A stretch of 35,745 nucleotides of DNA from Gammaproteobacteria bacterium RIFCSPLOWO2_12_47_11 (GCA_001801885.1 MGYU01000110.1:581-36325); one strand, 5' to 3'; shown: positions 8,698 through 17,239, counted from the first letter of the stretch. The notes: generated from the sequence alone by a model not told the origin. Program-made: numbers and translations.

Positions 8698-10011
8698 ATG
8701 AACAAGCCTATACCCATTGATGATTATTCAACTGGCAACAGCAGACTTGCTGTTTTTATGCCCGGCATGGGTGCCGTATCAAGCACGTTGATAGCCGGCG
8801 TTGAAGCCGTAAAACGTGGTCTGGCCCTGCCTGTAGGTTCGTATTCGCAGATGGGCAAACTGAAAGTCCATAATTCTGTATCACAGGCCGTACAGGACAT
8901 TTTTCCACTGGCAAAACTTGACCATCTGGTATTTGCAAGCTGGGATATTTTTCCCGACAACTGTTATGAAAGCGCCACCAAAAACCATGTTCTTGACGCG
9001 CATCTGCTTGACCAGTTGCAGGAACCTCTTGGTTCAATCAGCCCGATGCCTGCAGTTTTTGATCAAAAATTCGTTCCTAGACTTCACCCCCTCATAATGA
9101 AAAAAGCCAGAACAAAAATGGAGTATGCTGAGTTACTTAGAGAGGATATCCGCAATTTCATGAATAAAAAAAATTGTACTCGTGGCGTGATGATTTGGTG
9201 TGCGTCAACGGAAATCTATAATCCGCTTATGGATGTGCATAAGGACAGGCAGGCTTTTGAACTGGGATTGAAAAACAATGATGCATCAATCTCGCCAACA
9301 CAAATTTATGCTTACGCTGCACTTTGTGAAAATATACCTTTCATCAATGGCTCACCCAATATCTCTATTGAAACGCCTGTCATTCAGCAAATGGCCAATG
9401 AAGCCGGGATCCCTGTCGCCGGTTCAGATTTTAAAACAGGACAAACCCTTATCAAGACCATACTTGCACCCGGCTTGCGTAAACGGCTGTTGGGTGTATC
9501 CGGCTGGTACAGTTCGAATATACTCGGGAATCGTGACGGTGAAGTACTGGATGATCCTGATGCATTTCGATCCAAGGAAATCACCAAAACCAGCGTCTTG
9601 AACAATATATTTTCCCCGGATGAATATCCTGATCTGTACCGGGACCTGCATCACATGGTAAAAATCCATTACTATCCTCCACGGGGTGATAACAAGGAAA
9701 GCTGGGATAATATTGATATATTCGGATGGCTGGGTTATCCGATGCAAATCAAGATTAATTTTCTGGCCAGGGATTCAATACTCGCAGCACCTGTTGCACT
9801 TGACCTGATATTATTTATGGATCTTGCTGCACGTATTAATTATTCAGGCATTCAGGACTGGCTGGGATTTTATTTCAAGTCTCCTCTTCCAAACAATGGT
9901 GGGAATTTCGAACATGATCTGAACGTCCAGTTCGAAAATCTTGAATCAACCCTGAAAAAAATTTATACAAGTATAAACCTTAAGGCCGGGAAAAAGCTGG
10001 TCAATGATTGA
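8698..10011 (+). CDS. Inositol-3-phosphate synthase (MIPS)
   Basis: Converts glucose 6-phosphate to 1L-myo-inositol 3-phosphate with bound NAD, the committed step to inositol lipids. The 437-residue protein has an NAD-binding glycine motif PGMGAVSSTLIAG at about residues 22-34, then VFASWDIFPDNCYE, the core KTGQTLIKTILAP, GNRDGEVLDDPD at about 278-289, and DSILAAPVALDL at about 359-370, all characteristic of MIPS. By eye it looks closer to Bacteroidetes and actinobacterial forms than to yeast Ino1, as I recall them. No ribosome binding site is evident before ATG 8698. The next gene overlaps by 8 bp, linking inositol phosphate directly to a phosphatidyltransferase. Confidence 0.92.
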   Translation: MNKPIPIDDYSTGNSRLAVFMPGMGAVSSTLIAGVEAVKRGLALPVGSYSQMGKLKVHNSVSQAVQDIFPLAKLDHLVFASWDIFPDNCYESATKNHVLDAHLLDQLQEPLGSISPMPAVFDQKFVPRLHPLIMKKARTKMEYAELLREDIRNFMNKKNCTRGVMIWCASTEIYNPLMDVHKDRQAFELGLKNNDASISPTQIYAYAALCENIPFINGSPNISIETPVIQQMANEAGIPVAGSDFKTGQTLIKTILAPGLRKRLLGVSGWYSSNILGNRDGEVLDDPDAFRSKEITKTSVLNNIFSPDEYPDLYRDLHHMVKIHYYPPRGDNKESWDNIDIFGWLGYPMQIKINFLARDSILAAPVALDLILFMDLAARINYSGIQDWLGFYFKSPLPNNGGNFEHDLNVQFENLESTLKKIYTSINLKAGKKLVND

Positions 10012-10618
10012 TGGTCATTTCAAGAGCAAGATAAATATATTCTGGGACAGTCTCGCGTCCTGTCTTGTTGCAGCAAAATTATCTCCAAACACGATTACCT
10101 GGCTTGGCCTGATTCTGGTTATTACCAGTTGTTTATTTTACCTGTTACATCATAACAGCCTTTTGTTCGGCCTGTTCCTTGTAATCAGCTTTTCATTTGA
10201 TGCCCTGGATGGCGCGGTTGCACGGATAACTAACAGTTCAAGCAAGTATGGAGGATATCTTGATGCAGTTGCTGATCGCTATCAGGAAGTGGCCATATAC
10301 CTGACGCTCGCATATGTCCATCAATACTGGATAGTTTGTTTTATTGCTATTACCGGCTCCCTCCTGGTCAGTTATAATAAAGCCAGGGTGGCAATAGAAA
10401 TAACAATTAATAATGAGAAATGGCCTGACCTCACAGAACGGTTTGAAAGAATTTTCCTGATCTGCACTGGCCTGATTCTCACCCCTTTTATCCACCTGCC
10501 AGACAGTTTGAATCAATCGTTTCTTTATTATGTTATATTAATAACCGGTGTCCTCAGCCATTTTACTGCCATTCAGAGATTCATTCGTGCGAGAGGAGTT
10601 TTGCTGGGAAAAAAATAA
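10004..10618 (+). CDS. CDP-alcohol phosphatidyltransferase, phosphatidylinositol-phosphate-synthase-like
   Basis: A 204-residue membrane enzyme with the signature D-x2-D-G-x2-A-R-x8-G-x3-D-x3-D from D66 to D91 (DALDGAVAR...GGYLDAVAD). Downstream, DLTERFERIFL recalls the R-x-E-R motif found in phosphatidylinositol-phosphate and archaetidylinositol-phosphate synthases, which couple CDP-diacylglycerol (or its ether analogue) to inositol 1-phosphate. The start overlaps the end of the inositol-3-phosphate synthase gene by 8 bp, so enzyme and substrate source are translationally linked. No obvious phosphatase is present for the second step (PI phosphate to PI). Assignment to the inositol branch is strong by context, though the lipid partner could be diacylglycerol or ceramide-type. 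Confidence 0.87.
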   Translation: MIDGHFKSKINIFWDSLASCLVAAKLSPNTITWLGLILVITSCLFYLLHHNSLLFGLFLVISFSFDALDGAVARITNSSSKYGGYLDAVADRYQEVAIYLTLAYVHQYWIVCFIAITGSLLVSYNKARVAIEITINNEKWPDLTERFERIFLICTGLILTPFIHLPDSLNQSFLYYVILITGVLSHFTAIQRFIRARGVLLGKK

Positions 10619-10645
10619 ATATTGCTTTTGATTCAGTGACCAGTC

Positions 10646-12307
10646 ATGACCCAGATACCATTTGATATCGTAAAATTTATATATAAAGAAGCCGAGGGTT
10701 CAAAGCTTGCCCTGTTTGGCATGTCGATGACATCAGGGATGACGCGTGGAATGTTATTGGCCACCATCAACGCATCTGCTGCAAGCACATTGTCCCAGAA
10801 CTCCGGACAGTTATATATTGTCCATTTTATTTTATTTTTGTGTCTCTACGTCGTCTCTAGTTATTATGTTAAAGTCAATTCTTCTTCCTTGATAGAAAAG
10901 GCCAGGCAGGATTTGACGAACAGATTATGTAATAAATTACTCCTGACTGAATTAAATTTCATTGAAAATTATGGAAGGAGTGAACTTTTTCAGAAACTAA
11001 GACTTGATGTGAACATGGTCTGTAACGTTGCAACCAGTATTTTGACTTCTACACAGTCTGCAGTATTGCTGTTCTTCTGCCTTGTATACATAGCATGGCT
11101 GGTACCCATCGCCCTGTTTTTCACGTTAACAGGGATTTGTCTCGGTTTTGCGATTTACCTTTTGCAAAACAGAAAAATTCTTGAAACAGTGAGACAAGCA
11201 CGAAAGGCAGCTGTTGAGTTTGGAGAACAACTGAGAGACCTTGTAAATGGTTTCAAGGAACTTAAAGTAAATAACTCAAAGCGCTCTGACTTTAACGATA
11301 GCCTCTTCATGGTCACTGGTAAATACAAAAAACTGAATACAACTGTTGCCAGACTGGAAACGATCAGCTTTCTTACAACACAGATTTTTATCTATTTGTT
11401 GATTGCAATTGTGGTGTTTCTGTTGCCAGTTTTCATCAGCCTGGATCAAACAATAATTTTCCAGTTTTTTGCTTCTATATTGTTTCTTATCGGGCCGCTT
11501 GAATCACTTATATCTTCTTACCAGAATATATCAAAGGCCAGTATATCCCTGGAGAATATTTATGGACTGGAAAGCGATATTGATAAATCATTATCTGAAC
11601 TGGTGGATGACAGCCACGTTAATGAAAGGATTACTTTTGACGACTTAAAACTCGAAAATATCTCGTTCAGGTATCATAACAACAATGATAAATTCATCAT
11701 TGGCCCGATCAATTTGACTGTTAAACGTGGTGAATTGTTATTCATTGCTGGTGGTAATGGCACAGGTAAAACGACATTATTAAAGATAATAACAGGCCTC
11801 TATCTTCCTTCCGAAGGTAAAATCCTGATAAATGGAAATATATTAAATCTTGAAAACTACCAATCGTACCGTGAAATGTTTTCCACTATCTTCACTGATT
11901 TCCATGTTTTCAATAAACTTTATGGCGTTACGGATTTAAATCAAAATAAACTCTCTGCCATGATGAGTGATCTCAAGCTGGATAATAAAACAAGTATTAA
12001 GGATGGCTCATTTAATTCATCAAATCTTTCCAGGGGACAGAAAAAACGGTTTGCATACATTATTTCATATCTGGACAACCGCCAGATATATGTTTTTGAT
12101 GAATTTGCAGCTGACCAGGACCCGGCATTCAAGAAATATTTCTATTACACTATCCTTCCATCCCTGAAAGCAGAGGGTAAAACTGTCATTGCTGTAACTC
12201 ATGACGATAATTATTTTGATGCCTGTGACCGCCTGATAAAAATGGATTACGGGAAGATTATTGAATGTGACGAATTTGATGAACCGGTTAGTTGTATTAA
12301 AAAGTAG
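10646..12307 (+). CDS. ABC exporter, SyrD/PvdE (cyclic peptide transporter) type
   Basis: A half-size exporter with a membrane domain fused to an ATPase. Residues 1-320 hold about six hydrophobic helices. The nucleotide-binding domain has Walker A GGNGTGKTT at about 369-377, signature LSRGQKKR at about 461, Walker B IYVFDEF at about 482, and the H-loop as AVTHDD. The family (SyrD, PvdE, YojI) includes peptide and siderophore exporters. No peptide synthetase or precursor peptide is nearby, and the gene follows the inositol-phosphate synthase and phosphatidyltransferase with a 27-bp gap, so lipid or glycolipid transfer across the inner membrane is a reasonable alternative. Its last 61 bp overlap the convergent CdsA-like gene. 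Confidence 0.85.
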   Translation: MTQIPFDIVKFIYKEAEGSKLALFGMSMTSGMTRGMLLATINASAASTLSQNSGQLYIVHFILFLCLYVVSSYYVKVNSSSLIEKARQDLTNRLCNKLLLTELNFIENYGRSELFQKLRLDVNMVCNVATSILTSTQSAVLLFFCLVYIAWLVPIALFFTLTGICLGFAIYLLQNRKILETVRQARKAAVEFGEQLRDLVNGFKELKVNNSKRSDFNDSLFMVTGKYKKLNTTVARLETISFLTTQIFIYLLIAIVVFLLPVFISLDQTIIFQFFASILFLIGPLESLISSYQNISKASISLENIYGLESDIDKSLSELVDDSHVNERITFDDLKLENISFRYHNNNDKFIIGPINLTVKRGELLFIAGGNGTGKTTLLKIITGLYLPSEGKILINGNILNLENYQSYREMFSTIFTDFHVFNKLYGVTDLNQNKLSAMMSDLKLDNKTSIKDGSFNSSNLSRGQKKRFAYIISYLDNRQIYVFDEFAADQDPAFKKYFYYTILPSLKAEGKTVIAVTHDDNYFDACDRLIKMDYGKIIECDEFDEPVSCIKK

Positions 12308-13182
12308 AAAGTAATGCTTGAAATCAGCAATGAATCGTAAATATCTATTATGCCTCCATGTCCTTTTATCAGTGTCATGAAATCCTTGGTTTCATAAATA
12401 CGCTTGTATGCAGAAAATACAAGGTCTCCCAGAATTGCGCTTATAATAATCAGGCCAATAATCATACTGGCTTCTGAAACCGTATAATTTAACACAAGAT
12501 GATTGTATACCAGCCCTGCCAGCATGGCTGTCATTACGCCCGCTATCATTCCTTCCCATGTTTTTTTTGGACTGATCCTGGGGAATAAACCGGTTTTTCC
12601 AACAAGTCTTCCAAAAATCATCGCAAAAGCATCGTTTGTTTCTGTTACGAGATAAAGAAATATGATTAACAGGAATCCATCATGCATCATGTTAATTTGC
12701 AGCAGGCTGGAAATGGACAATGCAATTATAAGCATCGGAAACAACGCGGCTAAAAATGTCTGGCATTTCTTCATAACCAGAATGAATAAAACCAGACTTA
12801 TAAAAAGAACGATGGATGACAGTAAATAACTAATTGCCTGTTCAGCCGTGGACAAATAAAATACTGTGATAATCAGCACTGAACTCAATAAAATACCTGT
12901 CGCTATAATATTAGTTCTATGCCTGTAGCCATGTATATGGGCTATTTCCACATGGGCACGAAGATTGAATAATAAAAGCACTATCATTAAAATTACTCCG
13001 CCATAATAAGCAGGAATTAATACCGCGGTCACAATAAGTATTTCCACACCATATAATCTCCATAACTCCGGCAATGTGTCCGGGTTGATATTTTTGATGT
13101 GTCTCGCTGAAAAAATAACCAGTGCGCCCACGATAAATAGCGACAGGATGAGAAAAACAGTTATTACGAGTTCGGGATACAA
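12247..13182 (-). CDS. Phosphatidate cytidylyltransferase (CdsA-like)
   Basis: Makes CDP-diacylglycerol from phosphatidate and CTP, the lipid donor for the CDP-alcohol phosphatidyltransferases encoded nearby. The protein is 311 residues, nearly all membrane helices. Near the end it shows SPKKTWEG and then the CdsA signature SAYKRIYETKDF...GHGGIIDIYDS. In the usual signature, HGG-x-x-D is followed by Arg; here it is Ile, and the Pro before GHGG is Lys, so the site deviates from the norm. The start appears to be TTG 13182, just inside an in-frame stop; no clear ribosome site is visible. Probably a specialised paralogue of the housekeeping cdsA, which usually lies in another locus. Confidence 0.82.
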   Translation of the reverse strand: MYPELVITVFLILSLFIVGALVIFSARHIKNINPDTLPELWRLYGVEILIVTAVLIPAYYGGVILMIVLLLFNLRAHVEIAHIHGYRHRTNIIATGILLSSVLIITVFYLSTAEQAISYLLSSIVLFISLVLFILVMKKCQTFLAALFPMLIIALSISSLLQINMMHDGFLLIIFLYLVTETNDAFAMIFGRLVGKTGLFPRISPKKTWEGMIAGVMTAMLAGLVYNHLVLNYTVSEASMIIGLIIISAILGDLVFSAYKRIYETKDFMTLIKGHGGIIDIYDSLLISSITFYFLIQLTGSSNSSHSIIFP

Positions 13183-13297
13183 GATATTGATATTTTTCTG
13201 GTGTTAAATGATTCTGTATTTATGTTATACAATAACTCCCGGAAATCATTGCCTTGCGCGGGCCCAATCAAATAAATCCGGGAAACATTGACACTGA

Positions 13298-14569
13298 TTG
13301 AACAACTTTCTTCTTATATCACCCAAATTCCCGCCGAGTAACGCTATCGGTTCAAAGCGTGCATTGAATATTGTACGTCATTTGCCTCGATATGGCTGGT
13401 ATCCGGTTGTACTTGCAGCGCCGGTATCACAGCAGGAATGTGATAAAAGTGTTATGAAATTATTACCCGAAAAAACTAATGTATCCTATCGATTTACTTC
13501 CGTATTTCAAAAACCACCTGGTGTAAAAAACAGGGAAAATAATAAAACTTCATTATTAAAAAAAATGGCCGCCAATGGACCATATTATACACCTTTTGAT
13601 CAATATCTCTCACAGGTCCCTGCAGCCATACGCGCCGGCAAACAACTGATAAGACAGTACAAGCCAAGGCTTATTCTGGTAAATGCCGATCCATGGTCTG
13701 GTTTCATAGTTGGAAACAGACTGTCCAAATGGGCGGACATCCCCTGGATTGCCGACCTGCGCGACCCATGGAGCATGCATGCTTTCAAAATGTCACTGCG
13801 GCCATGGATAATCAGGTTTCTTATCAATCATTTTGAGTCAGTATTCTTTCATAATGCCGCAAAGGTAATTCTGAATACCAGAATGTGTAGTATTGCATAC
13901 CAGGAAAAATACGGAGCAACCCTGGATAATGAACATTTTATATATATCAGAAATGCATTTGATCCGGAATGTTATGATGCACCTGATGATATTGGTGAAA
14001 AGAATAAATTCTCTCTCCATTATTTTGGCTCATTCCGCAATTACCAGGGCCCCGGCCATTTATTTGAATTATTCAGACAATTTATACAAAAATACAATTT
14101 AAACCCGGATGAGGCAGAGCTTGTATTGTACGGTGAACAACGTGAAGAAGATTTGCAGCATATACAAAACATGAATATCTCGACATATATCAGACTTCAT
14201 GAAGCTGTCAGCCTGAGAGATACGCTGTACTGTCTGCGCAATGCCTCAGTGCTGGTTCTGATCGAGGGGCCCTACAAAAGGTTGCAACTTCCGGCAAAAC
14301 TCTATGATTACCTGGCTGCCAGGCGGCCTATACTGGCATTATCAGACAATAATGAACTTACAGAAATTATTTATAAAACAGGATCTGGACTGGTGGCAAA
14401 TTATCATGATCTTGCTGATGCAATGAGGCAACTTGAAAAATTATATCTTGATAGAAAAAAGCCATGGCAATTTAATGAAACCGGGATTACAAACTATTCT
14501 GTGGATAAGCAGGCCGAGAAATTTTCTGAGTTATTCAATGCGGTTGTTTTAAACAGCCATAGTAAATAA
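13298..14569 (+). CDS. GT4-like glycosyltransferase
   Basis: A 423-residue protein with the N-terminal pattern of a GT4 subgroup: LLISPKFPPSNAIGSKRALN, then RHLPRYGWYPVVLAAP, then ADIPWIADLRDPW. The C-terminal half carries LQLPAKLYDYLAARRPILAL with the donor-site residues. The only plausible start is TTG 13298, since an in-frame TGA lies immediately before it. It is divergent from the CdsA-like gene with a 115-bp gap and convergent with the SDR gene. It could extend the head group of the inositol lipid or act on the surface polymer; sugar and acceptor are unknown. Confidence 0.82.
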   Translation: MNNFLLISPKFPPSNAIGSKRALNIVRHLPRYGWYPVVLAAPVSQQECDKSVMKLLPEKTNVSYRFTSVFQKPPGVKNRENNKTSLLKKMAANGPYYTPFDQYLSQVPAAIRAGKQLIRQYKPRLILVNADPWSGFIVGNRLSKWADIPWIADLRDPWSMHAFKMSLRPWIIRFLINHFESVFFHNAAKVILNTRMCSIAYQEKYGATLDNEHFIYIRNAFDPECYDAPDDIGEKNKFSLHYFGSFRNYQGPGHLFELFRQFIQKYNLNPDEAELVLYGEQREEDLQHIQNMNISTYIRLHEAVSLRDTLYCLRNASVLVLIEGPYKRLQLPAKLYDYLAARRPILALSDNNELTEIIYKTGSGLVANYHDLADAMRQLEKLYLDRKKPWQFNETGITNYSVDKQAEKFSELFNAVVLNSHSK

Positions 14570-14597
14570 CAATTTTCTTCATTATCCGGCCAGCCTG

Positions 14598-15413
14598 CTA
14601 CTTGACCGTTTTTGCAGATCTCTTTATCTGAAATTTAAACCAGGAGTTAAGCAACGGTCTTATAAGACTATGCAACCATCCCAACACAGTCATGGAATAT
14701 CCCGGTGTAATAATAAATTTATTCCGGCTGATACCCATGATGATGATTTTGGCAACATCATCAGCTGACATAACACCGCCGCTTTTTGTGATCAGTGTTG
14801 TTTCATGAGGTTTAAGCCTGCGTTCTTCAACAAGTTGCGGGGTTTCTGTATCCGGAGGGAAAACAACTGAAATCCTGATTCCATACGGTTCAGATTCGGC
14901 CTGCAATACTTCTGCAAAACCACGGACGGCAAATTTTGAAGGGCTATAACCCGAATAACCATAAATACCGATTAAACCGGCGCCGGAGGATATCATAACA
15001 ATATGGCCATTACCCTTGCTCCTCATCATGGGTTCTATTGCTTTAACAGCATATACTGTACCCAGATAATTTACGGCAATCATTTTCTCAAACATTTCCA
15101 CTGGCAGTGAATGAAAATATCCTGGAATAACTGTGCCGGCGCTGGTCACCAGTATCTGCGGGATATCCAATAAGTTTACTGATTGTTCGATTGCATTTTC
15201 TATTTGAAAACGGGAGGAAACATCAGCCGTAAACGTCTCTATTCTTTGTGACGGATCAGTGCTTTGCTTCAGGAGATACTGTTTTGCCCCAGCCAGACGG
15301 TCTTTGTTACGGGCAATGATGGATAGGTTCCAGCCCGCCTTGACATAATGCCTTGCTATTGCCAGGCCTATACCGCTTGAACCCCCTGTGATAATCACAT
15401 GACCACGGTTCAT
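14598..15413 (-). CDS. Short-chain dehydrogenase, 3-ketosphinganine-reductase-like (KDSR type)
   Basis: A 271-residue SDR with nucleotide motif TGGSSGIG at residues 9-16 and catalytic Tyr156/Lys160 (YSPSK), preceded by the serine in ISSG. The segment FPPDTETP at 185-192, followed by KPHET at 201-205, closely matches the pattern conserved in eukaryotic 3-ketodihydrosphingosine reductases (yeast Tsc10, human KDSR). A hydrophobic C-terminal stretch, TVLGWLHSLIRPLL, could bind membrane as in KDSR. It follows the serine-palmitoyltransferase-like gene by 11 bp on the same strand, so the pair would carry out the first two steps of sphingoid base synthesis. A generic fatty-acid ketoreductase role is the main alternative. 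Confidence 0.78.
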   Translation of the reverse strand: MNRGHVIITGGSSGIGLAIARHYVKAGWNLSIIARNKDRLAGAKQYLLKQSTDPSQRIETFTADVSSRFQIENAIEQSVNLLDIPQILVTSAGTVIPGYFHSLPVEMFEKMIAVNYLGTVYAVKAIEPMMRSKGNGHIVMISSGAGLIGIYGYSGYSPSKFAVRGFAEVLQAESEPYGIRISVVFPPDTETPQLVEERRLKPHETTLITKSGGVMSADDVAKIIIMGISRNKFIITPGYSMTVLGWLHSLIRPLLNSWFKFQIKRSAKTVK

Positions 15414-15424
15414 TTCAAGTCAAT

Positions 15425-16708
15425 TTAACCGAGCTCTGATAATTCCCTGGCAAGATTGGTTACAGTAAATTGAATTTCTTCTTTAGAGTGCTGTAAGGTT
15501 ATAAAAAAACGTAACTTCGCATCGTTATGCTTTACAGCAGGATAGATGACGGGCTGCACATGTATTCCCTGATCAAACAGGCGTTTGGACAATTGCATAC
15601 ACAATAAGTCATCGCCCACGAAAATCGGTATTATTGGTGCGCCATTATTCATTCCGGTATCAAGCCCGGCCTCATGTGCCAGTGACAGAAAAAACTCTGT
15701 ATTACTTCTCAGTTTTGAGACCCGCTCCGGTTCATTTTGAAGCACCTGAAATGCTGCCATTGCTGCTGCCGTATCAGGTGGGGACAAACCAACGCTGAAA
15801 ATGAAGCCAGGTGCAGAAAATTTCAGATATTCTATCAAGGGCCTGCTGCCGGCAATGAACCCGCCACAACTGGCAAATGATTTACTCAGGGATCCCATCC
15901 AAATATCAACATCATTGCGATCAATGGAAAAATACTCACCGATACCACGACCGTATTCGCCAATCACCCCTAATGAATGTGCTTCATCAACCATCAATAA
16001 TGTATTAAAGCGTTTCTTGATTTCGACCACTTTTCTTAGATCCGGAATATTGCCATCCATGCTGTAAGTACCTTCGATAACTATAATCACTCTTTGATAT
16101 TTTCCCCGGTGCCTGGACAGAAGCTGCTGAAGTTTGTCCCAGTCATTACGGGGGTAGGTCATGTGTTTGGCATTTGTCAGATTACAACCGGTAAGGATAC
16201 TGTTATGTGCCATATCATCATGAATGACCAGATCCTTGCGGCCAAACAGATGTCCCAGAGTAGTGACGTTTGTGTTATAGCCACTTACAAACACCAGGCA
16301 GTCTTCCACCCCCAGAAAATCGGCAATGACTTTTTCCAGTTCGACATGTAAGGAGATTTGCCCCGATACTATCCGGCTGGCCGAAACAGATGTGCCAAAT
16401 TTATCAATGGCTGCCTTGGCAGCACTAGTTACCTGTGGATGTCCTGACAAACCCAGATAATTATAACCTGAAAAATTGATATATTGACGGCCATTAATAA
16501 CAGCATTGTTTGAATTTGCTGCGTCGTTCGTCAGAAAGAAGGGTATGGAAATATTTCTCTTGAGCGCCTCTGCCTTCCTTCTTTGCAGGATAAGATAACC
16601 GGGATGGTTCTCAAATGAAGTGTAATCAGCAGTGGTAGGTTTTGCATCCGGCCATGACTTTTTTTCATGTGGTGAATTATGTAACTCTTCAGCACTATCG
16701 GCATCCAT
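15425..16708 (-). CDS. Alpha-oxoamine synthase, serine-palmitoyltransferase-like
   Basis: A PLP enzyme that condenses an acyl thioester with an amino acid, losing CO2. Visible are NFSGYNYLGLSGHPQV, SRIVSGQISLHVELE, the HDDMAHNSI segment, MVDEAHSLGVIGEYGRG, and the PLP lysine in GSLSKSFASCGG at about residue 275. The family includes serine palmitoyltransferase, BioF, Kbl, HemA and the CqsA/LqsA autoinducer synthases; the adjacent KDSR-like reductase favours sphingoid base synthesis. I chose ATG 16708 because AAGGGA precedes it; TTG 16759 would add 17 residues. The N-terminal 30-40 residues are polar and unlike BioF. CqsA/LqsA-type signal synthesis is the chief alternative. Confidence 0.78.
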   Translation of the reverse strand: MDADSAEELHNSPHEKKSWPDAKPTTADYTSFENHPGYLILQRRKAEALKRNISIPFFLTNDAANSNNAVINGRQYINFSGYNYLGLSGHPQVTSAAKAAIDKFGTSVSASRIVSGQISLHVELEKVIADFLGVEDCLVFVSGYNTNVTTLGHLFGRKDLVIHDDMAHNSILTGCNLTNAKHMTYPRNDWDKLQQLLSRHRGKYQRVIIVIEGTYSMDGNIPDLRKVVEIKKRFNTLLMVDEAHSLGVIGEYGRGIGEYFSIDRNDVDIWMGSLSKSFASCGGFIAGSRPLIEYLKFSAPGFIFSVGLSPPDTAAAMAAFQVLQNEPERVSKLRSNTEFFLSLAHEAGLDTGMNNGAPIIPIFVGDDLLCMQLSKRLFDQGIHVQPVIYPAVKHNDAKLRFFITLQHSKEEIQFTVTNLARELSELG

Positions 16709-17106
16709 ATCAGATATTCCCTTATAAAGAGTAAATTTTCGCGCGAGTTCTTCAGACAATGGTTGTCACCAAGTTATGGTTCCGGGCTAATTAATAGCGC
16801 CTGTAGTTAAAATTAAATTAATGTTTGATGGAAATTGTCAGTTGCGACAGCAATCAGTGTAATCATTTCCTGCTGACCCCCCATCTGCGAACTCAACGTG
16901 AAGCAAGTGCGGATACCGGTCAAATCTCCTTAATGTTATCCCGGTTTAGCCTGTTTTATTTATTTTGAGTCACCTGACCTAAACCAAAGTCTGAACATTA
17001 TATTTTTCTTGCAGCTGGAAAGGAAATTAATAATTTCCAAGTACAAAATATTATTACCGCCCCGTTCTCCGGTTTATAAATAATACAGATTGAACTTAAC
17101 TAATTA

Positions 17107-17131
17107 ATACCTTACTAATTCAATAAGTTAA
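17107..17131 (+). promoter_or_regulatory. IscR type-1-like binding site 1
   Basis: Matches the 25-bp type-1 IscR consensus ATASYYGACTRWWWYAGTCRRSTAT at 20 of 25 positions by hand alignment, starting ATACCTTACTAATTCA. It abuts a second site with no gap. IscR carrying [2Fe-2S] represses through such sites in E. coli, and an IscR with all cluster ligands is encoded just downstream. Confidence 0.55.
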
Positions 17132-17156
17132 ATACTTGACTATTTTAATATGTTAT
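17132..17156 (+). promoter_or_regulatory. IscR type-1-like binding site 2
   Basis: The first 16 positions (ATACTTGACTATTTTA) match the type-1 IscR consensus perfectly, and 20 of 25 match overall. The site contains a -35-like TTGACT and reaches into an extended -10-like TGTTATATA at 17151-17159, so bound IscR would occlude the promoter, as in E. coli iscR autoregulation. Confidence 0.62.
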
Positions 17157-17159
17157 ATA
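17136..17159 (+). promoter_or_regulatory. Candidate iscR promoter under IscR control
   Basis: TTGACT at 17136-17141 and an extended -10-like TGTTATATA at 17151-17159. The spacing is short for a standard sigma-70 promoter, so the extended -10 would have to dominate. It overlaps IscR site 2. Confidence 0.35.
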
Positions 17160-17239
17160 AACTGTATATATCTGCTTTGGTGCTTTTACTAAAATGGCTC
17201 TGTGATTAACTGTAAATTAATCAAATAGTTAGTGAGTTA

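Noticed and set aside
13256-13300. Possible frameshift or truncated start of the GT4 gene at 13298
   Set aside because: The TTG start gives a complete family N-terminus right after an in-frame stop, so no lost sequence needs to be assumed.
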